From assembly GCA_051745395.1 (NCBI GenBank), contig JBNJEA010000019.1, forward strand, positions 1 through 31,252: DNA of 31,252 nucleotides. Reading direction: 5' to 3'. Shown here piece by piece: positions 1-6,915 of the stretch. The position numbers were made by a program, and so were the translations under genes. A model generated the notes under the pieces. It made no database searches. It was not told where the DNA came from and saw only the letters and a program-made list of their open reading frames with translations. Each line of letters begins with the position of its first letter. Within the stretch, counting starts at the first letter, position 1. This stretch comes from JBNJEA01 sp051745395. Its GTDB lineage: Bacteria; Desulfobacterota; Desulfobacteria; Desulfobacterales; Desulfosalsimonadaceae.

Positions 1-2
1 GG

Positions 3-67
3 ACGGAAGACAGAGGGCAGAAGACGGAGGGCAGAAGACGGAGGGCAGAAGGCGGAAGGCGGAGGGC
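3..67. repeat. 7-nt-period purine-rich tandem repeat
   Basis: About nine imperfect copies of a 7-base unit (acggaag, acagagg, gcagaag, acggagg, gcagaag, acggagg, gcagaag, gcggaag, gcggagg) run head to tail. Because gcagaag and acggagg alternate, the middle also reads as a 14-base repeat. A second tiny 7-base tandem (tacatag twice) lies at 94-107. No open frame of interest crosses it. It resembles in style the short-period intergenic repeats at 5819-5834, 9884-9909 and 10996-11015. Confidence 0.85.
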
Positions 68-286
68 GAAAAAGCTTTTGAAAAATTGGACCGTACATAG
101 TACATAGACGTAAACCCCAACATTTTCAGGGGGCTTTTTATATAAAATTTTAGACTCTATAATGGATTTATATGGATTGCAAGCAGTTATAGTTTTATGT
201 AACTATTTTGATAAAATATCGAATAAAATTAAAGCTTTAAAAATTTGAATAATATGTGCATAAAATTTAGTGCATAAAAACAAAAA
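68..286. other. AT-rich intergenic stretch, no gene seen
   Basis: The stretch is markedly richer in A+T than its surroundings and holds no credible coding frame. It contains a perfect -10 hexamer TATAAT at 158-163 without a good -35, and a weak cccc/gggg hairpin followed by T residues near 116-139. A rightward transcript starting near 170 would meet the hairpin at 287-313, so a short RNA is possible but unproven. Otherwise nothing is recognised. Confidence 0.5.
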
Positions 287-324
287 GGGCTTACGAAAAA
301 ACTTCGTAAGCCCTTGATTTTTTT
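281..324 (-). terminator. intrinsic terminator of tRNA-Phe
   Basis: A perfect 11-bp stem (gggcttacgaa at 287-297 with ttcgtaagccc at 303-313) closes a 5-base loop. Read leftward, downstream of the tRNA, it is followed by a T-rich run (complement of 281-286). Read rightward it is followed by ttgatttttttt, so it can act in both directions. Confidence 0.85.
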
Positions 325-326
325 TA

Positions 327-402
327 TGGTGCCGAGGGGCGGATTTGAACCACCGACACGGGGATTTTCAGTCACCTGCTCTACCGACTGAGCTACCTCG
401 GC
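327..402 (-). tRNA. tRNA-Phe (anticodon GAA)
   Basis: The minus strand folds as a full cloverleaf. A 7-bp acceptor stem (GCCGAGG with CCTCGGC) is followed by discriminator A and an encoded CCA (327-329). There is a D-arm, a 7-base anticodon loop CTGAAAA with anticodon GAA at 367-369, and a T-arm with GGTTCAAATCC. It carries phenylalanine to UUU/UUC codons. The anticodon stem is GGTGA against TCCCC, which leaves a U29-C41 mismatch in its middle pair. A promoter lies just upstream (419-448) and a terminator just downstream, so the gene is a single transcription unit. Confidence 0.96.
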
Positions 403-418
403 GCCAATTTGTAAGAGT

Positions 419-448
419 GATATAAAGAAAACCGGGGGTGGCTGTCAA
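419..448 (-). promoter_or_regulatory. sigma-70-type promoter of tRNA-Phe
   Basis: Read leftward, TTGACA (448-443) is separated by 18 bases from TATATC (424-419), about 17 bases before the mature tRNA 5' end at 402. The stop codon TGA of rsmE (447-445) lies inside the -35 hexamer, so the two genes share bases. No experiment is implied; the call rests on consensus and position. Confidence 0.65.
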
Positions 449-1185
449 GGACTTTTTTTAAGGTCGCCGAAGATATATTGCACCAGGGTGCAGGCGGCAA
501 GGGCTGCGGTTTCGGCTCTCAGGATGCGGGGGCCGATGGATACGGGAGTAAATCCGGCCGTTTGGGCATCTTCGACTTCATCGACCGTCAGGCCGCCTTC
601 CGGGCCGAGCAGGAGCAGGATTTTTGATGGTGACGGGGCTTTTGTTTCGGTCAGGGGCACGGTTGCCTGTTCCCAGAAAATCAGGCGGGCATCAAAGTCG
701 CCGGCCATGGCCAGTACGTCGGCAAGGCTGTGTACGGGCAAAAGGGCGGGCATCCGGCTTTGGCCGCTTTGTTTCATGGCCTCCACGGCGATGGCCTCCC
801 ATCGTTTCATTCGCTCGGTCATGCGTTTTTCATCGGGCCGGGCCACCGAACGCGATGACACCATGGGAATCCACTGCGCCATCCCCAGTTCGGTGAGATG
901 GCGCACGAGTTCATCCATCTTTTTGTCCTTTAAAAACCCCTGGGCCACCACCATCTCGATGGGGGAATCGGTGGCTGCGACGCGGGAATCTAAGACGGTG
1001 ACCATGACCGAATCGCCGGTGAATTTTTCAATCCGCGCGTTGTATTCGTAACCCGTGCCGTCGATTAGCCGGATGGTATCGCCGGGCCCGTAGCGCAGCA
1101 CCTTGCGGATATGCTTGACCTCGGCCCCGGTCAGCCGGGGGGCGGGGGCGTGGACCTGGCCTGGATGAATGAAAAAACGCCGCAT
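445..1185 (-). CDS. rsmE: 16S rRNA (uracil1498-N3)-methyltransferase RsmE
   Basis: RsmE methylates N3 of U1498 in 16S rRNA of the 30S subunit, using S-adenosylmethionine. The 246-residue product has the family length. Its N-terminus MRRFFIHP is followed by a PUA-like RNA-binding part (about residues 15-70). A SPOUT-type knotted methyltransferase domain follows, with GPEGG at 194-198 and the cofactor-loop motif ILRAETA at 221-227. The ATG at 1185 fits the conserved family start. The gene runs toward tRNA-Phe and its stop codon forms part of that gene's -35 box. It is divergent from the acidic protein gene at 1413. Cytosolic; the assignment is firm. Confidence 0.95.
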   Translation of the reverse strand: MRRFFIHPGQVHAPAPRLTGAEVKHIRKVLRYGPGDTIRLIDGTGYEYNARIEKFTGDSVMVTVLDSRVAATDSPIEMVVAQGFLKDKKMDELVRHLTELGMAQWIPMVSSRSVARPDEKRMTERMKRWEAIAVEAMKQSGQSRMPALLPVHSLADVLAMAGDFDARLIFWEQATVPLTETKAPSPSKILLLLGPEGGLTVDEVEDAQTAGFTPVSIGPRILRAETAALAACTLVQYIFGDLKKSP

Positions 1186-1311
1186 GGAATCAAAAAGTCG
1201 AATCGATAAGGATTAAAAGAAAACCGTTTTTCATCGGTTTGAAGTATGCTATCAAAGATGAATCCATGATTGTAGTATAGATTCAAAAACCGTTGCCAGC
1301 CGCCAAATCAC

Positions 1312-1340
1312 TTGACACAGGCCGCTTGCTGTGGTATCCG
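1312..1340 (+). promoter_or_regulatory. possible promoter of the PopZ-like gene
   Basis: TTGACA at 1312-1317 is followed after 17 bases by TATCCG at 1335-1340, giving a 5' leader of about 65 bases before the ATG at 1413. The -35 is perfect but the -10 matches only its first half, so this is tentative. Confidence 0.35.
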
Positions 1341-1412
1341 GAAAATATAGTATTATTAGGGGTTTTTGTATCTGCACCCCTTTGTCAACATTTTGTCCAG
1401 GAGCAGAAATTT

Positions 1413-2072
1413 ATGGCCGATTTTATCGACAACCGATCCGGTAGCCGCAAATCTTCGAAAAAAGCGGGGCAGGGTCATTCGAACGGCGAAGACGGGATCA
1501 TCGAACTTTCGGATATGGCCGTGGGGATCTCCTCCGAAGACGAACCCATTATCGATTTGACCGAAGATTTGGTTAATGAAGCCATTCGGGGCTATTCCGG
1601 GGCTTCCGGGGAGATGGGTGCAGGAGATGAGCGACTGGAGCTTTCCGATCAAAAGGGCCGATCCGCGGATTCCAACACCGAATCCCCCGGGACCGCGCCG
1701 GTGGCCGAACCGGGAGGCGACGCGGACGTGGCGGCATTGTCGGGCACTGACTCCATCGAGGCCATTGAAGCCGATATTGCCAAGGAACTGGACAATTATT
1801 TTCAGTTGGAGGAAGAAACCCAGCAACTGCTAAACGGCCGTGCGGACGAGCCGATCGCCCAGAGTGTAGGCACTTCGGAAAATCCGCAGCCCGCCGAGGC
1901 GGATGTAAAGGTCACGCCGGATCAGTTTGAAGCCGCCCTGGAGCGGGTGATCCGGAGAATGTATGGCGAAAAAATCGATCATATTCTCCAGGAGGTTGTG
2001 GAACGCACCGTTTCCGACGAGGTCGGCGAATTAAAGGACTATCTGATGAAAAAGACCCTGAAAAAGGAATAG
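1413..2072 (+). CDS. acidic, largely disordered protein with PopZ-like C-terminal helices
   Basis: No characterised family is recognised with certainty. The ATG at 1413 follows an AGGAG box (about 8 bases upstream) and is preferred to the upstream in-frame start at 1293. The 219-residue product starts with a short basic, Ser/Gly/Lys-rich segment. Two similar short motifs, IIELSDMAVG and IIDLTEDLVNEAI, follow, then a long Glu/Asp/Gly/Pro-rich region of low complexity. The last 50 residues are predicted helical and amphipathic (ALERVIRRMYGEKIDHILQE and beyond). This layout, an acidic disordered linker plus a C-terminal helical module with the pattern LxxVIRxMxxEKI...VVxxTV...E, resembles the oligomerising C-terminus of the polar organiser PopZ, but the similarity is by eye. 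It has no membrane segment or signal peptide and is closed by a strong terminator, so it is probably transcribed alone, ahead of valS. Confidence 0.6.
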   Translation: MADFIDNRSGSRKSSKKAGQGHSNGEDGIIELSDMAVGISSEDEPIIDLTEDLVNEAIRGYSGASGEMGAGDERLELSDQKGRSADSNTESPGTAPVAEPGGDADVAALSGTDSIEAIEADIAKELDNYFQLEEETQQLLNGRADEPIAQSVGTSENPQPAEADVKVTPDQFEAALERVIRRMYGEKIDHILQEVVERTVSDEVGELKDYLMKKTLKKE

Positions 2073-2131
2073 GGCCGAGCGTTTGCTTTTTCTCTTTTGA
2101 TGCCGGGCGACAAATAAATGGTTTGAAGATC

Positions 2132-2163
2132 AATGGGGGTTATTTTATAATCCCCATTTTTTT
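2132..2163 (+). terminator. intrinsic terminator after the PopZ-like gene
   Basis: aatgggg (2132-2138) pairs with ccccatt (2152-2158). The pairing continues inward through a G-T pair and ttat/ataa to a 3-base loop. Seven T residues (2157-2163) end it. It separates the acidic protein gene from valS. Confidence 0.85.
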
Positions 2164-2178
2164 CGGACAACGGTTCGA

Positions 2179-2231
2179 TCCGTCCGGGTTTTGCGGCTGG
2201 CCGCTGCGCCGGTGGCAAAATCCGGAACGGA
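2179..2231 (+). promoter_or_regulatory. long hairpin in the valS leader
   Basis: The arm at 2179-2194 (tccgtccgggttttgc) pairs with 2215-2231, leaving one bulged A (2226) and one G-T pair. This gives about 16 pairs around a GC-rich 20-base loop. It lies 45 bases before the valS start and after the upstream terminator. No T run follows, so it is not a plain terminator. No T-box consensus (AGGGTGG) is present. Its role is unknown. Confidence 0.5.
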
Positions 2232-2276
2232 GACCTACATTTGGTAATAGCAATTATTCCGGGAGCACGTACGAAA

Positions 2277-4943
2277 ATGACCGCGAATGTGTTGAAAAAG
2301 GGGTACGAACCCCATGAAGTTGAGGCCCGCTGGTATGCCTTCTGGGAGGCGGAAGGGCTGTTTGCCGCCGATGAATCCGGTGATGCCAGGCCTTTTTCCA
2401 TTGTCATTCCGCCGCCCAATGTCACCGGCGTGCTGCACATGGGCCATGCCTTAAATATTACCCTGCAGGATATCCTGTGCCGGTATCGCCGGCTGCGGGG
2501 CGATAACGTGTTGTGGGTGCCGGGCACCGACCATGCCGGCATTGCCACCCAGAACGTGGTGGAGCGCGACCTGGCCGCCAAGGGCATTGATCGCCACCAG
2601 ATGGGCCGGGAAAAGTTTGTTCAAGCCGTTTGGAACTGGCGGAAAAAGTACGGCAGTGCCATTATCAACCAGCTCAAATCGCTCGGTGCCTCCTGTGACT
2701 GGAGCCGGGAGCGGTTTACCATGGACGACGGGCTGTCGCGGGCCGTGCGCAAGGTCTTTGTCGAGCTCTATGAACAGGGCCTGATCTATCGGGGCAATTA
2801 CATCATCAACTGGTGCCCCCGCTGCCATACGGCCCTGGCCGATATCGAGGTCGAACACGCCGAACACGACGGACATCTCTACCATATCCGATACCCCTAT
2901 GCCGAAGGCGAAGGCGGTGCCATTGTGGCCACCACCCGGCCCGAAACCATGCTCGGCGACACGGCCGTTGCCGTCCATCCCGATGATGAACGGTATGGGC
3001 AAATGGCGACCGGTCATGTGATTTTGCCCGTAATGGAGCGCGCAATTCCCGTTATCCGGGATGACTACGTGGACACCAGCTTCGGTACGGGCGCCCTGAA
3101 AATTACTCCGGCCCATGACCCCAACGACTTTGCGGTCGGCCAGCGCCACGGGCTCGACAGCATCCGCGTCATCGGCGATGACGGTCTCATGACTGCCGAA
3201 GCCGGCCGGTTTGAAGGCATGGACCGGTTTGAATGCCGGCAGGCGGTTGTGGAAGCCCTGAAAGCCGAAGGCTTGCTCGTCAAGATCGAGGACCATAGTC
3301 ACGCCGTGGGGCATTGCTACCGCTGCAGCACGGTGGTGGAGCCCAATCTTTCGCCGCAGTGGTTTGTCAAGACGCAGCCGCTGGCCGAGTCCGCCGTGGC
3401 GGCCGTCAAAAACGGCAGCACCCGGATCATACCGGAAAAATGGAGCAACGATTACTTTAACTGGATGGAAAACATCCGGGACTGGTGCATTTCCCGGCAG
3501 ATCTGGTGGGGCCATCAGATTCCGGCCTGGACCTGCGAAGACTGCGGCAGGCTGGTTGTTTCCGAAACCGATCCCGACCAGTGCCCGGATTGCAGCAGCC
3601 GGGAACTGATCCGGGACGAAGATGTTCTCGATACTTGGTTTAGTTCCGCGCTGTGGCCGTTTTCCACCATGGGATGGCCGGAAAAGACGCCGCTGCTGGA
3701 AAAGTTTTATCCCACCTCGGTGCTGGTGACCGGTTTTGACATCCTGTTTTTCTGGGTGGCCCGGATGATGATGATGGGCTTGCACTTTAAAAAGGAGGTA
3801 CCGTTTTCCGATGTCTATGTGCATGCCCTGGTCCGCCACGAAGACGGCAGGAAAATGAGCAAGTCCTCGGGCAACGTGATCGATCCCATGGACGTGATCG
3901 AAAACTACGGCACCGATGCGCTGCGCTTTACCCTGGCCGCTTTTGCCGCCCAGGGCAGAGATATCAAGTTGTCCGAAAAACGGATCGAAGGCTACCGCCA
4001 TTTTATCAACAAGCTCTGGAATGCGGCGCGCTTTTCCTTCATGCATATCGATGACGCCTATGACCGTTTTGATGAAACCGCGTTGTCGCTGCCGGACCGG
4101 TGGATTCTGTCCCGGCTGCGCGAGACCACGGATGGGGTGGCCGAGGCCATAGACGGTTATCACTTCAATGAAGCTGCCAACACCCTCTATCAATTCGTCT
4201 GGCATGAATTCTGCGACTGGTACCTGGAAGCCGCCAAGCCCTCGCTTTACGGCAAGGCCGATGAATCCGCCCGGCAGGCCGCGCTGGCCACCCTCTGGCG
4301 GGTGCTGCACGACACGCTGATCCTGCTGCATTCCTTTATCCCGTTTGTAACCGAAGAGATCTGGCACAAATTGCCCGGCACGCAATCATCGATTATGACT
4401 GCGCAATTTCCCGGCCCGGCCGCCGACGCGCAGACGATATACCGCGATGAGGCTGCAGAGGCCGATATGGCCTTGATTATCGGCGTGATCACCGCGGTCC
4501 GAAACATCCGCGGGGAAATGAATATCTCGCCGTCGGTTTCCCTCGAAGTGCTGGTCCAGTCCGACGAGGAAAGGGTCCGGTCCACCATTTCGCAATACAA
4601 ATCAATGATTCAGACCCTGGCCCGCCTGGAGTCGCTTACCGTTACCGAAGCCGGGGAAAAACCGAAGGCCACGGCCACGGCCATTGTGGAAGACGCCGTG
4701 GTGTCGGTTTACCTGGAAGGGGTGATCGATTTTTCCAAAGAAGCCGCCCGGCTCGACAAGGAAATCGCCAAGCTGGAAAAAGAAATCGCCGGGTTTTCAA
4801 AAAAGCTTGAAAACCCGGATTTCACCGCCAAGGCCCCGGCCGACGTGGTCGAAAAGGTCCGCGCCCAGTACACGGCCAGTGTGGAGAAAAAGGAAAAGCT
4901 GCAACGCAATCGGCAAACCATTCAATCCATTGAGGCCGTTTAA
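2277..4943 (+). CDS. valS: valine--tRNA ligase ValS
   Basis: ValS charges tRNA-Val with valine using ATP and edits misactivated threonine. The 888-residue class I synthetase carries the HIGH-type signature HMGHA at 54-58 and KMSKS at 526-530. The CP1 editing domain lies between them, with a zinc-binding-like Cys cluster near residues 419-443 (CEDCGR...CPDC). The tRNA-binding helical domain and a C-terminal coiled coil of about 70 residues (rich in Lys/Glu/Leu) close the protein. The ATG at 2277 fits the family start (KGYEPHEVEARWYAFWE) and has GGGAG about 11 bases upstream; a TTG at 2241 in the same frame is less likely. nadC follows after 3 bases, suggesting co-transcription. Cytosolic; certain. 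Confidence 0.97.
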   Translation: MTANVLKKGYEPHEVEARWYAFWEAEGLFAADESGDARPFSIVIPPPNVTGVLHMGHALNITLQDILCRYRRLRGDNVLWVPGTDHAGIATQNVVERDLAAKGIDRHQMGREKFVQAVWNWRKKYGSAIINQLKSLGASCDWSRERFTMDDGLSRAVRKVFVELYEQGLIYRGNYIINWCPRCHTALADIEVEHAEHDGHLYHIRYPYAEGEGGAIVATTRPETMLGDTAVAVHPDDERYGQMATGHVILPVMERAIPVIRDDYVDTSFGTGALKITPAHDPNDFAVGQRHGLDSIRVIGDDGLMTAEAGRFEGMDRFECRQAVVEALKAEGLLVKIEDHSHAVGHCYRCSTVVEPNLSPQWFVKTQPLAESAVAAVKNGSTRIIPEKWSNDYFNWMENIRDWCISRQIWWGHQIPAWTCEDCGRLVVSETDPDQCPDCSSRELIRDEDVLDTWFSSALWPFSTMGWPEKTPLLEKFYPTSVLVTGFDILFFWVARMMMMGLHFKKEVPFSDVYVHALVRHEDGRKMSKSSGNVIDPMDVIENYGTDALRFTLAAFAAQGRDIKLSEKRIEGYRHFINKLWNAARFSFMHIDDAYDRFDETALSLPDRWILSRLRETTDGVAEAIDGYHFNEAANTLYQFVWHEFCDWYLEAAKPSLYGKADESARQAALATLWRVLHDTLILLHSFIPFVTEEIWHKLPGTQSSIMTAQFPGPAADAQTIYRDEAAEADMALIIGVITAVRNIRGEMNISPSVSLEVLVQSDEERVRSTISQYKSMIQTLARLESLTVTEAGEKPKATATAIVEDAVVSVYLEGVIDFSKEAARLDKEIAKLEKEIAGFSKKLENPDFTAKAPADVVEKVRAQYTASVEKKEKLQRNRQTIQSIEAV

Positions 4944-4946
4944 ACC

Positions 4947-5804
4947 GTGGCCCCTTTGCTGCACATACCGCCCACACCCCAGGTCGACCGGCTCATTGAG
5001 CTGGCCCTTGCCGAAGATATCGGGCACGGCGATATCACCACGGACAGCCTGGATTTGCACGAAACCCGGGGACAGGGCCGCATCGTCGCAAAAGAACCCC
5101 TGGTAATCGCCGGACTGGAACTCATCGAGCGGGTCTTTCGGCGCCTGGACCCGGACATATCCGTGCGCCGGCACTTTTCCGACGGCGATGTAATTGAAAC
5201 CGCGGGCACCGAGATCGCCGTGGTGGAAGGTCAAATGGCGGCACTTCTGACCGGCGAACGCACGGCCCTGAATTTCTGCCAGCGGATGTCGGGCATTGCC
5301 ACCCATGTAGCCGCCTATGTGGCCTCGCTGCACAACTGCTCCGTCCGGCTGGTCGACACCCGCAAAACCGTGCCCGGCTGGCGGGTGCTGGAAAAATATG
5401 CCGTCCGGGTCGGCGGGGCCTGCAACCATCGCATGGGATTATACGATGGAGTCCTGATCAAGGACAACCACATTGCCGCCTGCGGCGGAATCGAAAAGGC
5501 GGTCGACCGCGTCCGCCGGCAGGTCTCTCACCTGGTGCGCATCGAGGTGGAAGCGGCCACGATGGCGCAAGTACGTGCTGCACTTTCCGCCAGGGTGGAC
5601 GTGATCATGCTCGATAACATGGATGACGGCGAAATCGCCGAAGCGCTTTGCCTCATCGGCGACAAGGCCAAAGTCGAGGTTTCCGGCCGAATCGAGGCCC
5701 AGCGCCTGGCAAAACTAGCCGAACTCGGCGCAGACATCATCTCCGTGGGCGCACTGATTCATGCCGCCCGGTTCGTGGACTTGAGCATGGAGCTGAGGGG
5801 CTGA
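4947..5804 (+). CDS. nadC: nicotinate-nucleotide pyrophosphorylase (quinolinate phosphoribosyltransferase) NadC
   Basis: NadC converts quinolinate and PRPP to nicotinate mononucleotide with loss of CO2, a step of de novo NAD synthesis. The 285-residue product has the family length. It shows the N-terminal motif AEDIGHGDITTDSL, the PRPP/quinolinate-binding signature DTRKTVPGWR at 137-146 (the usual form is DTRKTTPGLR) and HRMGLYDGVLIKDNHI. The C-terminal barrel ends with EVSGRIE and ISVGALIHAA. The start is GTG at 4947, only 3 bases after the valS stop, so translation is probably coupled to valS. nadA and nadB are not nearby. Cytosolic; firm. Confidence 0.95.
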   Translation: MAPLLHIPPTPQVDRLIELALAEDIGHGDITTDSLDLHETRGQGRIVAKEPLVIAGLELIERVFRRLDPDISVRRHFSDGDVIETAGTEIAVVEGQMAALLTGERTALNFCQRMSGIATHVAAYVASLHNCSVRLVDTRKTVPGWRVLEKYAVRVGGACNHRMGLYDGVLIKDNHIAACGGIEKAVDRVRRQVSHLVRIEVEAATMAQVRAALSARVDVIMLDNMDDGEIAEALCLIGDKAKVEVSGRIEAQRLAKLAELGADIISVGALIHAARFVDLSMELRG

Positions 5805-5812
5805 TACCGTAT

Positions 5813-5882
5813 TCTCGCGCCAAGACGCCAAGCCGCAATGTTGTAAAGCCTTCCTTGGCGTTTTTGGCGGCTTTGCGCGAAA
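5813..5882. repeat. intergenic inverted repeat built from an 8-nt unit
   Basis: Two copies of gccaagac/gccaagcc (5819-5834) are followed, after a short spacer, by an inverted version, ccttggcg...tttgcgcga. Outer arms tcgcg/cgcga and inner arms acgccaag/cttggcgt can pair imperfectly. It sits between nadC and the rhomboid gene with no strong T run, and looks like a dispersed repeat of the same style as those at 9884 and 10996. Confidence 0.6.
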
Positions 5883-5911
5883 ATCTGTCACACCGCATAT
5901 GTTAGGCGCCC

Positions 5912-6895
5912 ATGATCCCGATTCGCGACACGATTCAATCCCGCCATTATCCGGTCGTTACCTTCAGCCTGATCGGGATCAATGTCTTGGTGTTTTTCAT
6001 CCAGATGTCCGAGGGGCATCTGATGCAGCAGTTTATCTATACCTACGGCCTTGTGCCGGCCCGCTACACCGTGCCCGAAATCGCCGTACATTTTACCATG
6101 ACCCAGCAGTGGATGGCGCTGGTGTCGTTTATGTTTCTGCACGGCGGGTTCTGGCATCTGCTCGGCAACATGTGGATGCTTTATATCTTCGGCGACAATG
6201 TCGAGGATTCGCTGGGATCGTTTTATTTTGTCGTTTTCTACATCGCCTGCGGATTGTTTTCCGGGCTGGCCCATACAATGCTTAATCTCACCTCCACGAC
6301 CCCGGTTATCGGGGCCAGCGGAGCCATTGCCGGGGTCATGGGGGCCTATTTTATTTTATACCCCAATGCCAGGATCCTGACCCTGGTACCGATCCTTTTT
6401 ATTCCGCTGTTTTTTGAAATCCCGGCATTTTTCTTTCTCGGGCTCTGGTTTACGCTTCAGGTATTAAGCGCGGCCGGCTCCTCGGGCACAGCGGTCAGCG
6501 GGATTGCCTGGTGGGCCCATATCGGCGGGTTTGTTTTCGGGATCCTGTCGTTGAAGTTCTTTCAGTCCTTTGCCGTTGTCCGGGCCGAAAGCACGGAGCG
6601 GCGGGTGGGGGTCAGGCGGAAAAAATCCGAACATCTGCAGGTCATCCGGCCATCGGCGTTTAGCGATTCGCCGGCTTTGACCGGCACCATCCGGATCACC
6701 CCCTATGAGGCCGCTGCCGGTACGGTCAAGACGGTCAATATCCCGTGGGGGTTTCAAAAACGCCTGTATCGGATTTCCATTCCTGCCGGCATCGGCGACG
6801 GCAGCGTGCTGCGGTTAAAAGGCATGGGCAGAAAAACGCCGGAAGGGGCGCCGGGGGATTTTTATTTGACGGTGCGTATCGATCAACCCCGATAG
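5912..6895 (+). CDS. rhomboid-family intramembrane serine protease with C-terminal DnaJ_C-like domain
   Basis: Residues 15-220 form a rhomboid protease with about six membrane segments. The HxxxN motif HLLGN lies at 82-86, the catalytic serine in GASG at 134-137 (Ser136) and the partner histidine in WWAHIGG (His203). It should cleave transmembrane substrates in the inner membrane. After a basic linker (about 224-245), residues 257-327 resemble the C-terminal substrate-binding domain of DnaJ/CbpA: ITPYEAAAGTVKTVNIPWG, RISIPAGIGDGSVLRLKGMG and GDFYLTVRID match the DnaJ pattern of EAxxG, IPxGxxDGxxLRLxGxG and GDLyvxv. No J domain or zinc finger is present. The C-terminal module should lie in the cytosol if topology is standard. 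The ATG at 5912 is chosen from the conserved MIPIRD start; the ribosome site is weak. The gene converges with the GGDEF gene, 20 bases apart. Confidence 0.88.
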   Translation: MIPIRDTIQSRHYPVVTFSLIGINVLVFFIQMSEGHLMQQFIYTYGLVPARYTVPEIAVHFTMTQQWMALVSFMFLHGGFWHLLGNMWMLYIFGDNVEDSLGSFYFVVFYIACGLFSGLAHTMLNLTSTTPVIGASGAIAGVMGAYFILYPNARILTLVPILFIPLFFEIPAFFFLGLWFTLQVLSAAGSSGTAVSGIAWWAHIGGFVFGILSLKFFQSFAVVRAESTERRVGVRRKKSEHLQVIRPSAFSDSPALTGTIRITPYEAAAGTVKTVNIPWGFQKRLYRISIPAGIGDGSVLRLKGMGRKTPEGAPGDFYLTVRIDQPR

Positions 6896-6915
6896 TGCCG
6901 GGAATCTCATGCGGT

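Noticed and set aside
94..107. tacatag direct repeat as an attachment site
   Set aside because: Two 7-base copies are too short and no integrase or element boundary is present.
1221..1240. aaaccg/cggttt hairpin upstream of rsmE as a terminator or riboswitch
   Set aside because: The six-pair stem has no T run in the rsmE direction and no further structure around it.
2164..2276. T-box riboswitch upstream of valS
   Set aside because: The AGGGTGG T-box sequence and a matching antiterminator are absent; the hairpin lacks a T run.
2451..4385. Long 644-codon minus-strand frame opposite valS
   Set aside because: It is the antisense shadow of valS; composition is that of reversed GC-rich coding sequence and no family motif is present.
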